A stretch of DNA of 12,746 nt, from NCBI GenBank assembly GCA_023091735.1, contig JALKBU010001317.1, forward strand, positions 1 to 12,746, given 5' to 3'. Each line of letters starts with the position of its first letter. Position 1 is the first letter of the stretch. Under the pieces are notes generated by a model, which did not search any database, had not been told where the DNA came from, and was given only the letters and a program-made list of their open reading frames with translations. Positions 1 to 7,109 of this stretch are shown piece by piece. The DNA is from Trichomonas tenax (taxonomy: Eukaryota > Parabasalia > Trichomonadida > Trichomonadidae). The translations under genes were made by a program, and so were the position numbers.

Positions 1-616
1 TGCACTCAAATATGAGAAATTATTGTTTTTCGTGATTGAATAATTTTGGACCTAAAATTGTTAACGGTATGATAATATTTTTATTACAGAATTGGATAGT
101 GTATACAATTTATTTGGAGAACTTGAAATAAAAATTAATGATCATCGTATCAATTTCTGAGATATGAAGAAATTACATAATTTATGAGCTGATTTTCTGA
201 AGTTTATTGGTAGTCATGTATTGCATGGTATGCGTTAATTCATGCGGAAAAGCCTCAGCTAGCAGTTTACATACGAGTTTGGGGTAAACAGCGTTGAACC
301 ATCCATTAAAAAACCAATCTGACAATATGACACGTAAACACCCAAAAGGCAGGGGGCGTGGCTAAAGTATTGTGAAACTGGGTATTTCTTGGATAAAATT
401 TTTAGACAAGAAGTGGAACTCATTATAAATATGCTTTTTGGGGACTAGCTTATAGTAAATATTTAACAATTAAGGATAGACAGATGATTTTTATAAAACA
501 TGATGAAAAAATATAACAAGAAACATGTCTCTTTGCAGTGACTTACTCAGCAAAAAGAGTTCCATGTGCGGATATATATGTGTGTAAATACTGTGAGCGA
601 TTCTAGATTGGCAAAA
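1..616. other. AT-rich non-coding region with one dispersed repeat copy
   Basis: No credible gene lies in this stretch; I read both strands and saw only short chance reading frames. Most of it is AT-rich. The part around positions 241-362 is more mixed in composition and contains the sequence AGGCAGGGGGCGTGG just before the 27-bp repeat described separately. The right end (about 541-616) is the 3' flank of the minus-strand kinase. The left boundary is simply the window edge, so a gene beyond it could use part of this region as a promoter or 3' UTR. Confidence 0.6.
358..384 (+). repeat. 27-bp dispersed repeat, copy 1
   Basis: This segment begins GTGGCTAAAG and ends TGGGTA. It reappears on the opposite strand at 12516-12542 with 26 of 27 bases identical; the only difference is C378 here against T in the other copy. 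Such a match over 27 bases is not expected by chance in a 12.7-kb window. The flanking bases do not align between copies, so the conserved unit is short and sharply bounded. It could be a transcription or processing element shared by several loci, or the core of a small interspersed repeat. The sequence does not say which. Confidence 0.8.
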
Positions 617-1783
617 TCAAAATGGCAAATGTTGGCGAAGATCTTGGGGAATCTCAACAAAAGATGTCTTCGCATCGAAGACCTGGGACCTTGGCTTGTT
701 AACAGCTGATAACTTGAATCGTTGCTGTTGCAAATTATTCGAGTCATACTCAGCAGAGCATCTTGAAGCCTTTGTGACTTTGGTACGATAGATGCACCTC
801 ATCTCTTTGTTGATTAACTCCTTCTTGAGCAATTTATATGTGATTGTAGACGAATCCGATTGTTCGTTATAGATTTTTGTCATTAAGCAATTTGTGTCGA
901 AGTGGTGCAATTCCAGCTGCGAGCGGATCATTTGATCATACTGGCTGTCCTCCAAGCAGTCTAAATAATGAATAACTGATTGATATACGTTCTTTGAGAA
1001 CCACGGATGCTCTTTGATCTGCTCAAGTGAGATCCTTGCGTTTTGATTCTTCATGAGCATCTTGTTGATGAGATCTTTCAAAGAATCAGAAATCTGAGCC
1101 GTGTATTTCTGCTCTCTTTTAAGGATCTGGTTAAACAAATCCTTTTGGTTTGCAGACTCGAATGGAAGCTTTCCATTCACCATACTGAAGAGAACTACGC
1201 CCATTCCCCAAATATCGGATTTTGTGCTGTATGCTTCACCCTGGACGATCTCCGGAGCGAGGTATGACGGGGATCCACATAGAGTGTGGAATTCAGCGTT
1301 ATCTTCGAATCCTTTGGATATACCAAAATCTGTAAGCCTTATGTTGTAGAAACTGTCAAATAGTATGTTTTCAAGCTTAATATCGCGATGAGCAATCTTC
1401 TTAACTGTGTGAAGATATTCAACAGCAATAAGTAATTGTGTGAAGTAGCGTCTAGCAAGCTGCTCAATCACTGGCCCATTCTTATTGATGTGTTGGAGAA
1501 GAGTTCCGTGTTCACTGTACTCGATAATAAGGTAATAATAGTGATCGTCTTCGTAATAACCAAACATTTGTGAAATGAGTGGGTGCTGAAGTTTCATGTG
1601 CAAGTGTAGCTCACGCTGTAAGCGAGTAATCTCGGGCATCGTTTGAAATTTCGACTTATCAAGTATTTTGATGGCAACGTTTTTCCTAGTCTGTGTGTGC
1701 ACACCCCGACGCACAGAGCCGCACATGCTTTTGCCGATTTCTTCGTGGATCTCGAAGTCACCGATAATAAAAGGAATAGACAT
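617..1783 (-). CDS. CAMK/AMPK-like Ser/Thr protein kinase with UBA-like tail
   Basis: A 388-residue protein kinase predicted to transfer phosphate from ATP to Ser/Thr of cytoplasmic or nuclear targets. The kinase domain spans about residues 10-262. Visible landmarks are the glycine loop at 17-22 (G17 and G22 present, the middle glycine replaced by S19), VAIK with K39, a probable helix-C glutamate E58, the catalytic loop HRDIKLEN at 132-139 (D134), DFG at 152-154 and APE at 176-178. The activation segment HTLCGSPSYLAPE with T167 resembles AMPK/BRSK-type kinases that are switched on by loop phosphorylation. Residues about 265-325 (LELHHF...YNEQSDSSTITYKLLKKEL) resemble the UBA-like or autoinhibitory segment that follows the kinase domain in AMPK-related and many trichomonad CAMK kinases. 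The remaining 60 residues are low-complexity and basic. The ATG at 1783 is preferred because an initiator-like motif lies 24 nt upstream. The stop is TGA. All catalytic residues are present, so it should be active; its substrate is unknown. Confidence 0.93.
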   Translation of the reverse strand: MSIPFIIGDFEIHEEIGKSMCGSVRRGVHTQTRKNVAIKILDKSKFQTMPEITRLQRELHLHMKLQHPLISQMFGYYEDDHYYYLIIEYSEHGTLLQHINKNGPVIEQLARRYFTQLLIAVEYLHTVKKIAHRDIKLENILFDSFYNIRLTDFGISKGFEDNAEFHTLCGSPSYLAPEIVQGEAYSTKSDIWGMGVVLFSMVNGKLPFESANQKDLFNQILKREQKYTAQISDSLKDLINKMLMKNQNARISLEQIKEHPWFSKNVYQSVIHYLDCLEDSQYDQMIRSQLELHHFDTNCLMTKIYNEQSDSSTITYKLLKKELINKEMRCIYRTKVTKASRCSAEYDSNNLQQQRFKLSAVNKPRSQVFDAKTSFVEIPQDLRQHLPF

Positions 1784-1803
1784 TTTTGAAATTAGAGAAA
1801 TAA

Positions 1804-1809
1804 TTGTGA
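1804..1809 (-). promoter_or_regulatory. Initiator-like element of the kinase gene
   Basis: On the minus strand this reads TCACAA, which fits the trichomonad initiator consensus TCA(C/T)(A/T), where the A is the transcription start. The A lies at 1807 and would give a 24-nt 5' UTR before the ATG at 1783. Very short 5' UTRs are typical of trichomonads. The motif is short, so the assignment rests on its position. Confidence 0.55.
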
Positions 1810-1932
1810 AGATTACAAAACTGTTTGTTCTGAATTTTTTTGAATAATTTAACGAATTTTCTGAGGATTTTTCTTACTATCTGTGCAATATATGGATACT
1901 ATTTTTACAGCTTATACTTTTGTATACTTTAC

Positions 1933-1939
1933 AACGATA
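1933..1939 (+). promoter_or_regulatory. Myb-recognition-like motif AACGATA
   Basis: AACGATA matches the Myb recognition element described for Trichomonas vaginalis ((A/G)ACGATA, from work on the ap65-1 promoter). It lies 150 bp upstream of the kinase ATG and about 740 bp from the LRR start. Matching seven bases in AT-rich DNA is weak evidence on its own. Confidence 0.25.
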
Positions 1940-2160
1940 TTGAATAAAAATCATCTATGGGTGTAGTTTATTAATATTTATTCTTTTGAAAAAGTGAACT
2001 AATTTATTGTTCTCAAAATTTTTATTACGTATTTTTATTGTATGTATTATATATGCTATAAACTGTCTGAATTCAATTTTTCAGAAAATTTTTTCTCGTT
2101 CACAAAATATGTAGTTATTGATGTATATTATAAATTAAATTTCGGATGATTTCAATATTT

Positions 2161-2168
2161 TATCGTTA
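2161..2168 (-). promoter_or_regulatory. Myb-recognition-like motif TAACGATA
   Basis: On the minus strand this reads TAACGATA, an exact match to the core of the T. vaginalis Myb element as I recall it. It is the second such site in the same divergent spacer, in the opposite orientation to the one at 1933. Functional status is inferred only. Confidence 0.28.
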
Positions 2169-2671
2169 TGTGAAAACTCTCACAAAATTCTCCATTCAAA
2201 AATTTTAATATAATAATCCTCTCCTAGATTTTGTTTTATAGCGTTGTATTCAATTTTAGGCGAAATTATATTATATTTCGGAAACACCTTTATTTCTTTT
2301 TCCTTCCCTCATAATTCCATATTTTTCAACTATTTTTGAATTTTAACTTTTGGCTTTCCATACCCGCTTGGCACTTTTCATTATCAAAAGAATGTCAGAA
2401 ATCGCATTCGCAACAATTAAAATTATACTGCTTTACGATTTTCTATATTTAATATTAATTATTGGCAAATTCGCAATATTTTCAATATATTACATATAGT
2501 TACATAGCATATTTCATATATTTCTGACATGTAATTACTAATTTGTCATGTATATAATTGACGTAAATTAACCTTAATATCAAACTATATTTTAATTTGA
2601 GATTTAGGTGTAAAATTAATTGTAGAGTTTGTTTATTATCCAAATAAGGAAAAATAGATTATTTTTATTTG

Positions 2672-4921
2672 ATGGAAATCGAAGAGGAGGAAGTTCCAGA
2701 TCAATTGCTATTCTTGGAGGAACTTTATGTTTCCAGGTGCAAGGATACGCAAGAGGAGCCCACTCGTGAAGAATTCTTCCGCTTTAGTTCGAAATTAAAA
2801 AACAAAGTCTACGGACAATCGATGATATTGAGATTTATTCATATCGGAAGCGCTGCAGCAAACACTATAGCGAAATTCAGCCGAAATAGAACAGATTTAC
2901 GCAAAATTGATGTTTACTGCAATTCATTAAAGGACCAAGGTTTAGCGATATTGGCACATTTCATTCAATTAAACAAAGGAATACAGACATTAAACATCGG
3001 GTGCAATGATATTACCGACAAATCTGCAAATCACATGGCGAATTTGATTTTATCAAATCATTTGCTTTCTTTGCAGCTGGGAATCACAGAGAAAGCTGTG
3101 CACGCAAATACAATAACACCTGCGGCATTAACAATTCTTGTTGATGCGATTATTAAATCGCCAAATTTCCAAACACTTGGAATAAGCGGTTGCGACTTTA
3201 CAAAACATCATGAATCGACTTTTCAGCCTGTTGAAACTATTTTGATCAAACTATTATCACAATCGAGTTCCCTCAAATTCTTAAGCGCAAGTAATATAGA
3301 TTCTGAGAAGAAAAAGCTTTCCAATGTTCATCCTATTCTTTCTACAAACTTTATTACAAGTGGTCTCGGCTATAACTCGACTTTAGTTAGAATTGACTTA
3401 AGCAGCAATTATCTTAATGCCAGTCCAAAGCCGGAGTATCAGTTTGGCGTCGCATTCGCTGATTACCTCTTAAATCCAACAAAGAAAAAGAATTCTCATG
3501 AACAAGGTGATTATCCGCATTTGTTCTACATCGATTTGAGTGATAACTGCTTCCAGCCTGATGTTGCATTCAAATTTGCCAAATATATCGAAATGACGAA
3601 TTATTTAGGATATCTCGATTTAAGTGACAATGTTGTTGGCGATGATGGTGCAAAAGCCATTGCGAAGGCTTTGGAAATCAACCAAACTATCGTTGAGTTG
3701 CATCTAAGGAACTGCCAGATCACTCATTCAGGCGGTGTCGCTCTCGCGAACGCGTTACTTAAAAACGAAGTTTTGGCTTCGTTAAATGTCTCACAGAACA
3801 AGCTTTTCGATGAAACAGCTCTCGCACTTGCCACAGTTCTGCAATCAAACAAGACAATCACGACACTCAACTTATCAACAGCGATGATAACAGACAGAGG
3901 CGGCCGTGCAATTGCTGAAGCATCAATTTTGTGCCCGTCACTTATTTCACTTGAAATGTGCAACAACTTCTTCCTTGAAGCTACAGGAACGGACTTCGAG
4001 AAGATCTTCAAAGTTAACACACATATATTAAAGATAAATGTCAGTGGAACACAAATCAATCACTTCTCATTCAATGCGTTAAATGAAATTTGTGCAAGAA
4101 ATGCAGACACTCTCAAGAGGCGTCGCAAGCAGCCAGCAAGGAATACTTATCTGCAGCTACAATACGCTTCCACAGAATTAAAGCGCAAAGACGAAATTTT
4201 GCATGAATTAGAGCGTCAAAATCATAACATGAAAGATGAAATTAAAACAATCGAAGAAAAGACAATCGCAATATTAGACTCCGAATCTAATGAAACATCC
4301 AACTTACACAAACAGATTGTTGAAAAAGAACAAACGCTTGAATTAGAGAAGTCAGAAAGCGCTGCAAAAACAGAGAAAATAGAAGTGCAATTAGTGACAT
4401 TGCGTGAGAAAGAAAAGAAGCTAAAACAGGACTTAGAAGAGAACAAAAAGGCTACAGAGAAAGTTCGTAGACAGATTGCTGAAGCTAAAGCAAAGCTTGA
4501 GACAATACAGCAAAAGAATAACAAGAAGAAAGCGAAAATGAAAGAAGATGTTGATCTTTTGGAAGAAGAAGTTAAAAAGCTTGAAGATATGTTGAAGAGC
4601 GGTGCAGTTGATCAACTCGAAGAATTGCCTGAATTCCTTGTGTTCGGAGAGCAGAAGACAGAGAAGAAAGTTGTCAGGAAGAAAGAAGGAATCAGTAAAT
4701 CACCATCGAAGAACATTCCTGAAATGAATTCGCAACTTTTAATGCAATCCGAGACTTCGAAATCTTCAGAGAAGAAATCGAAATCATCGAAGAAGAAAGA
4801 ATCTGCAGCAACTCCGGCGAGAAAGAAGTCCAAATCTTCATTGTCTAAAGAAGAAGGAGCTGCAGCTGATGATGCAAAATCAGAGACAAGCAAATCATCA
4901 AAGAAATCAGCGAAGAAATAA
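2672..4921 (+). CDS. RI-type leucine-rich-repeat protein with coiled coil and Lys/Ser-rich tail
   Basis: A 749-residue protein with no enzymatic motif, most likely a scaffold or cytoskeleton-associated adaptor. Residues 1-60 are acidic then mixed. About 77-470 carry ribonuclease-inhibitor-type LRRs of about 28 residues, clearest at 284-460: FYIDLSDNCF, LGYLDLSDNVVGDDGAKAIAKAL, IVELHLRNCQITHSGGVALANAL, LASLNVSQNKL, ITTLNLSTAMITDRGGRAIAEA. After a basic patch (KRRRKQPAR, 482-490) comes a charged heptad-rich coiled coil (about 497-645). A disordered tail (660-749) is packed with KSSKK-like runs. There is no signal peptide or membrane segment. The start is the ATG at 2672; the preceding in-frame TTG is not a plausible eukaryotic start. 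The stop TAA is part of a TAAA. LRR plus coiled-coil proteins form large families in trichomonads, and a closer orthologue such as a dynein-regulatory LRR protein is possible but unproven. Confidence 0.88.
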   Translation: MEIEEEEVPDQLLFLEELYVSRCKDTQEEPTREEFFRFSSKLKNKVYGQSMILRFIHIGSAAANTIAKFSRNRTDLRKIDVYCNSLKDQGLAILAHFIQLNKGIQTLNIGCNDITDKSANHMANLILSNHLLSLQLGITEKAVHANTITPAALTILVDAIIKSPNFQTLGISGCDFTKHHESTFQPVETILIKLLSQSSSLKFLSASNIDSEKKKLSNVHPILSTNFITSGLGYNSTLVRIDLSSNYLNASPKPEYQFGVAFADYLLNPTKKKNSHEQGDYPHLFYIDLSDNCFQPDVAFKFAKYIEMTNYLGYLDLSDNVVGDDGAKAIAKALEINQTIVELHLRNCQITHSGGVALANALLKNEVLASLNVSQNKLFDETALALATVLQSNKTITTLNLSTAMITDRGGRAIAEASILCPSLISLEMCNNFFLEATGTDFEKIFKVNTHILKINVSGTQINHFSFNALNEICARNADTLKRRRKQPARNTYLQLQYASTELKRKDEILHELERQNHNMKDEIKTIEEKTIAILDSESNETSNLHKQIVEKEQTLELEKSESAAKTEKIEVQLVTLREKEKKLKQDLEENKKATEKVRRQIAEAKAKLETIQQKNNKKKAKMKEDVDLLEEEVKKLEDMLKSGAVDQLEELPEFLVFGEQKTEKKVVRKKEGISKSPSKNIPEMNSQLLMQSETSKSSEKKSKSSKKKESAATPARKKSKSSLSKEEGAAADDAKSETSKSSKKSAKK

Positions 4922-4922
4922 A
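4919..4922 (+). terminator. UAAA polyadenylation signal overlapping the LRR stop codon
   Basis: The stop codon TAA is followed by A, giving TAAA. In Trichomonas vaginalis a UAAA that may include the stop codon is the described polyadenylation signal. The same arrangement ends the large gene at 7107. Confidence 0.4.
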
Positions 4923-4966
4923 ATCTTGTTTGTTAAGCATCTATAATCTTTAATTAAATGTTATTT

Positions 4967-5000
4967 ATTGTTAACAATGAAGGAAATTATAAACTTCCTT
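4967..5000. repeat. Adjacent palindrome and hairpin between convergent genes
   Basis: ATTGTTAACAAT (4967-4978) is a perfect 12-bp palindrome. It is followed one base later by a hairpin with arms AAGGAA (4980-4985) and TTCCTT (4995-5000) and a 9-base loop. They sit in the middle of the 117-bp spacer between the 3' ends of the LRR and USP genes, where transcripts from both strands must end. Being symmetrical, they could act in both directions. No protein-coding content is seen in the spacer. Confidence 0.45.
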
Positions 5001-5038
5001 AAACAAAAAAATCTATATAATACAAAATTACTCTAATA

Positions 5039-6373
5039 TCATTTCTTCTTTGATGCCTGGCAGAAGAACTGCACAGTAATGAGTTTCTTGTCCGGTTTAT
5101 GGAATGTTTTCTCAACAATCATTTCGCCATCATCGATCAAATCTTGATCGCCATCAGAAACTTCGCTAACGAAGCCGTCGAATGGATTCGTCGGCATATT
5201 ATTCTGCTGTGCCATCATCTCGTCCTGCTCTTCCTCTTCTTCCTCGATTTTCACGCGGCGACGAGTTCTGACTGATTTTGGCTGCGGTTTCTTCCTCTCC
5301 TTCGGTGTGACTCCGAATGTAACATAAACTGGTTCCATGACAGGTCCTTTAGTTCTTTTATAGAATAAAACATAAGGCTTAGAGTCAAGAACGTTCTGAG
5401 ATGCATCTTTTGTAATTTTCGTGTCATCGCAGTTGTACCACGCTCCATTGTTGCACTTAACCATGCACGTGAAGTGCCCGCGATTGACTTGGTGTCCGCT
5501 GTGATTAATTACTGCGAATAATTCGTAATAATGATCAACTCCGTCTTCTACAAAATCTTTGAGGTCTATATTGAGTCCAAAATCGACTGGTCTTTCATCT
5601 TTGTTTGCTGTCGCTGTGAATCTCATCATTGTAATTATTAAGATATTAGGAGTGTCTGCGAATTTCGTTCTCGTTGAGCACGTTCCCGCCTCTTTGCAAA
5701 CTTCGCAAATGTAGTTGCTTCCGACATTCCTCGGCTTCATAAAACTTTCAAAACAACCTTCAAGCGTGTCTGCATCGAGAGGGAGCGTGATATCGAGGAA
5801 TTTCGATGTAGTCTGATCATTGTGTCCGCATTTCGCGCAGATTTTCGTTTCTCTGAACTGCCCACCGAAAAATGAGTGAACAGGAGTGTCTGTGTTAGGT
5901 GCGCATTTCTCTTTCGACAGAGAACACTCGTCGTCGAAGTGGTTCAACAGAGCGAACAAATACTCGTGCGCGTCCTGCTGGATGCCACATTCCATATCTG
6001 AGCTCACCTGGCGCATGTTTGCGAAGAAAACGTGGGGTGCCGAGATCGGCAAAATGCGGAGAGCCTTGCAGAGCTGTCCAAAGTGGTACAAAAAGCATGG
6101 TTTGCCAGAACAATTTTCTAATATCACGTTAGGAAGCGAATTCGCAAGTCTCTCCAGGCCAGGTGTGTAAGCGAGGCACTGCAGGACCGAATTAAGGAAG
6201 CAGCTGTTGCCTAAGTTGTGAAGGCCGCCAAAAGGAACTTCGATCGGGTTGTCGTCGATGAGTCTCTTCGCCCATTCTTTGGAGAAGTAATGCTCAGGGA
6301 CGTCCTTGCTCGTGGACATCCGGATGTAGATCCAGTCCTCCGATTCGCCGTCCATGGGCGACGAGCATTTCAT
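5039..6373 (-). CDS. USP-family ubiquitin carboxyl-terminal hydrolase (C19)
   Basis: A 444-residue cysteine protease expected to cleave ubiquitin from proteins. The catalytic domain covers about residues 46-340. The Cys box GLHNLGNSCFLNSVLQCL contains nucleophile C58, QQDAHEYL (132-139) is the QQD motif, the His box NRGHFTC contains H300, and WYNCDD supplies the acidic residue (D316 or D317). Two CxxC pairs (C179/C182 and C223/C226) form the zinc ribbon inside the fingers. The pattern is closest to the USP36/USP42/USP17 group. The tail (341-444) has a basic cluster (KERKKPQPKSVRTRRRVK) followed by an acidic run and ends in SKKK, which suggests nuclear localisation. The start at M1 (6373) is the first ATG after an in-frame stop; M7 (6355) is a possible alternative. 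No initiator motif is seen upstream. The 5' end of the gene is richer in G and C than the 3' end. All catalytic residues are intact. Confidence 0.95.
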   Translation of the reverse strand: MKCSSPMDGESEDWIYIRMSTSKDVPEHYFSKEWAKRLIDDNPIEVPFGGLHNLGNSCFLNSVLQCLAYTPGLERLANSLPNVILENCSGKPCFLYHFGQLCKALRILPISAPHVFFANMRQVSSDMECGIQQDAHEYLFALLNHFDDECSLSKEKCAPNTDTPVHSFFGGQFRETKICAKCGHNDQTTSKFLDITLPLDADTLEGCFESFMKPRNVGSNYICEVCKEAGTCSTRTKFADTPNILIITMMRFTATANKDERPVDFGLNIDLKDFVEDGVDHYYELFAVINHSGHQVNRGHFTCMVKCNNGAWYNCDDTKITKDASQNVLDSKPYVLFYKRTKGPVMEPVYVTFGVTPKERKKPQPKSVRTRRRVKIEEEEEEQDEMMAQQNNMPTNPFDGFVSEVSDGDQDLIDDGEMIVEKTFHKPDKKLITVQFFCQASKKK

Positions 6374-6396
6374 TTTTTGGACCCTGCCGAATTTTG

Positions 6397-6448
6397 TCGC
6401 TCCCTTCTTTTTTCAATTTTTTCCCTCAAAATATTTATCACTCCCTTC
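6397..6448. repeat. Imperfect direct repeat TC(G/A)CTCCCTTC upstream of USP
   Basis: TCGCTCCCTTC at 6397-6407 and TCACTCCCTTC at 6438-6448 differ at one base and are 41 bp apart. On the gene strand they read GAAGGGAG(C/T)GA, 24 and 65 bp before the ATG. Their closeness to the start suggests core-promoter elements, but no known trichomonad motif is matched. Confidence 0.45.
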
Positions 6449-6533
6449 ATTCTCTAAAATATCATTTCCAAAATACAGAGGCCAACGTCTGGAGGCTTGC
6501 CACTTTTTCCATGCTGGAATAATGCATGAATTT

Positions 6534-6553
6534 AGGCGCCATATGGTTCGCCT
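6534..6553. repeat. Nested palindrome with GC stem
   Basis: AGGCG (6534-6538) and CGCCT (6549-6553) form a 5-bp stem around the perfect palindrome CCATATGG (6539-6546). It stands out as GC-rich in an AT-rich spacer, about 160-180 bp upstream of the USP start. Confidence 0.35.
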
Positions 6554-6567
6554 GCACAATGGGTGAG

Positions 6568-6640
6568 TGTCAATGGGGCGCGATGTCAATTTTTGTCATG
6601 TAAATATTCTTTATTGTCATGTAAAGAGTACCATTTGTCA
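6568..6640. promoter_or_regulatory. Cluster of five TGTCA motifs upstream of USP
   Basis: TGTCA occurs at 6568, 6584, 6594, 6615 and 6636, all on the same strand (TGACA on the USP strand). Two of them lie inside an exact 12-base repeat, TTGTCATGTAAA, at 6593-6604 and 6614-6625, spaced 21 bp or two helical turns. Clustered, helically phased motifs are what a multi-site transcription factor target looks like. The factor is unknown. Confidence 0.4.
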
Positions 6641-6703
6641 CTTTTCTTTTCTGGAATGTTATATTTCCAATCAATATAACATAACTATAGCTTCACTTTT
6701 CCC

Positions 6704-6734
6704 AATATATTTATTGAAAAATAATAAATATATT
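6704..6734. repeat. 12-bp AT inverted repeat
   Basis: AATATATTTATT at 6704-6715 and its exact reverse complement at 6723-6734 flank a 7-base loop. It may be a chance product of AT-rich DNA, although 12 perfect pairs is long. Confidence 0.4.
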
Positions 6735-7105
6735 TTCCATTTTCATCGGTCAGATGTTAAGCGAGTGAAATCATTTCTATGAATATTATTCTTACTTTGG
6801 ATATCATGCCTTTAATAATTATTTCTGACTATATATGATCATTAAAAAATAATTCTCTAGATATTGTTCATAGTGCGATACATTCATTTTATTTTAATGT
6901 TGTTAAAATTCGGCAATGAATTTGCACATCTAAGATTGAAGAAAGGAACGATTTATTTGTGAATGAAAAATAAGCAAAGAAGAAAGTCATTGTCTGAAGA
7001 ATGGATTCATCAAGCTTAAGTTAAGCTGAGAAGAAGTGAGAAATTTCAAAACTCAATAAATTTTTTATTCTAAATATAAGCAAAATACAAAATATTCATC
7101 AACGC

Positions 7106-7109
7106 TTTA
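7106..7109 (-). terminator. UAAA polyadenylation signal overlapping stop of the large gene
   Basis: The minus-strand stop codon TAA is followed by A (TAAAGC), the same UAAA arrangement seen at the LRR gene and described for trichomonads. Confidence 0.4.

Larger units (their letters stand above)
1810..2671. other. Divergent AT-rich promoter region between kinase and LRR genes
   Basis: This spacer separates two genes transcribed away from each other, so both promoters must lie here. It is very AT-rich, with no open frame that looks like a gene. It holds two Myb-type motifs, AACGATA at 1933-1939 and its reverse complement within TATCGTTA at 2161-2168. It also holds two related 10-mers near the LRR gene, TGACATGTAA at 2525-2534 and TGTCATGTAT at 2544-2553. 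I could not find an initiator TCA(C/T)(A/T) close to the LRR start; the nearest resembling sequence is TCCAAAT at 2639-2645. Confidence 0.55.
6374..7106. other. Repeat-rich spacer upstream of USP gene
   Basis: No gene is supported here. The part nearest the USP start contains the CTCCCTTC direct repeat, then a more GC-rich patch around 6480-6600 with a nested palindrome, a cluster of TGTCA motifs and an AT hairpin at 6704-6734. The rest (about 6740-7106) is plain AT-rich sequence and holds the 3' flank of the large minus-strand gene. A 71-codon plus-strand frame at 6567-6782 has AT-driven composition and no recognisable features, so I do not call it. Confidence 0.55.

Noticed and set aside
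2669..2671. TTG codon one codon before the LRR ATG as start
   Set aside because: A non-ATG start is implausible here when ATG follows directly at 2672.
6374..6420. Upstream extension of the USP reading frame
   Set aside because: The frame stays open for about 14 codons before a TGA but contains no ATG, so the start at 6373 stands.
6567..6782. 71-codon plus-strand open frame in the spacer upstream of USP
   Set aside because: No recognisable features, AT-driven composition, and it overlaps the repeat cluster. It looks like a chance frame.
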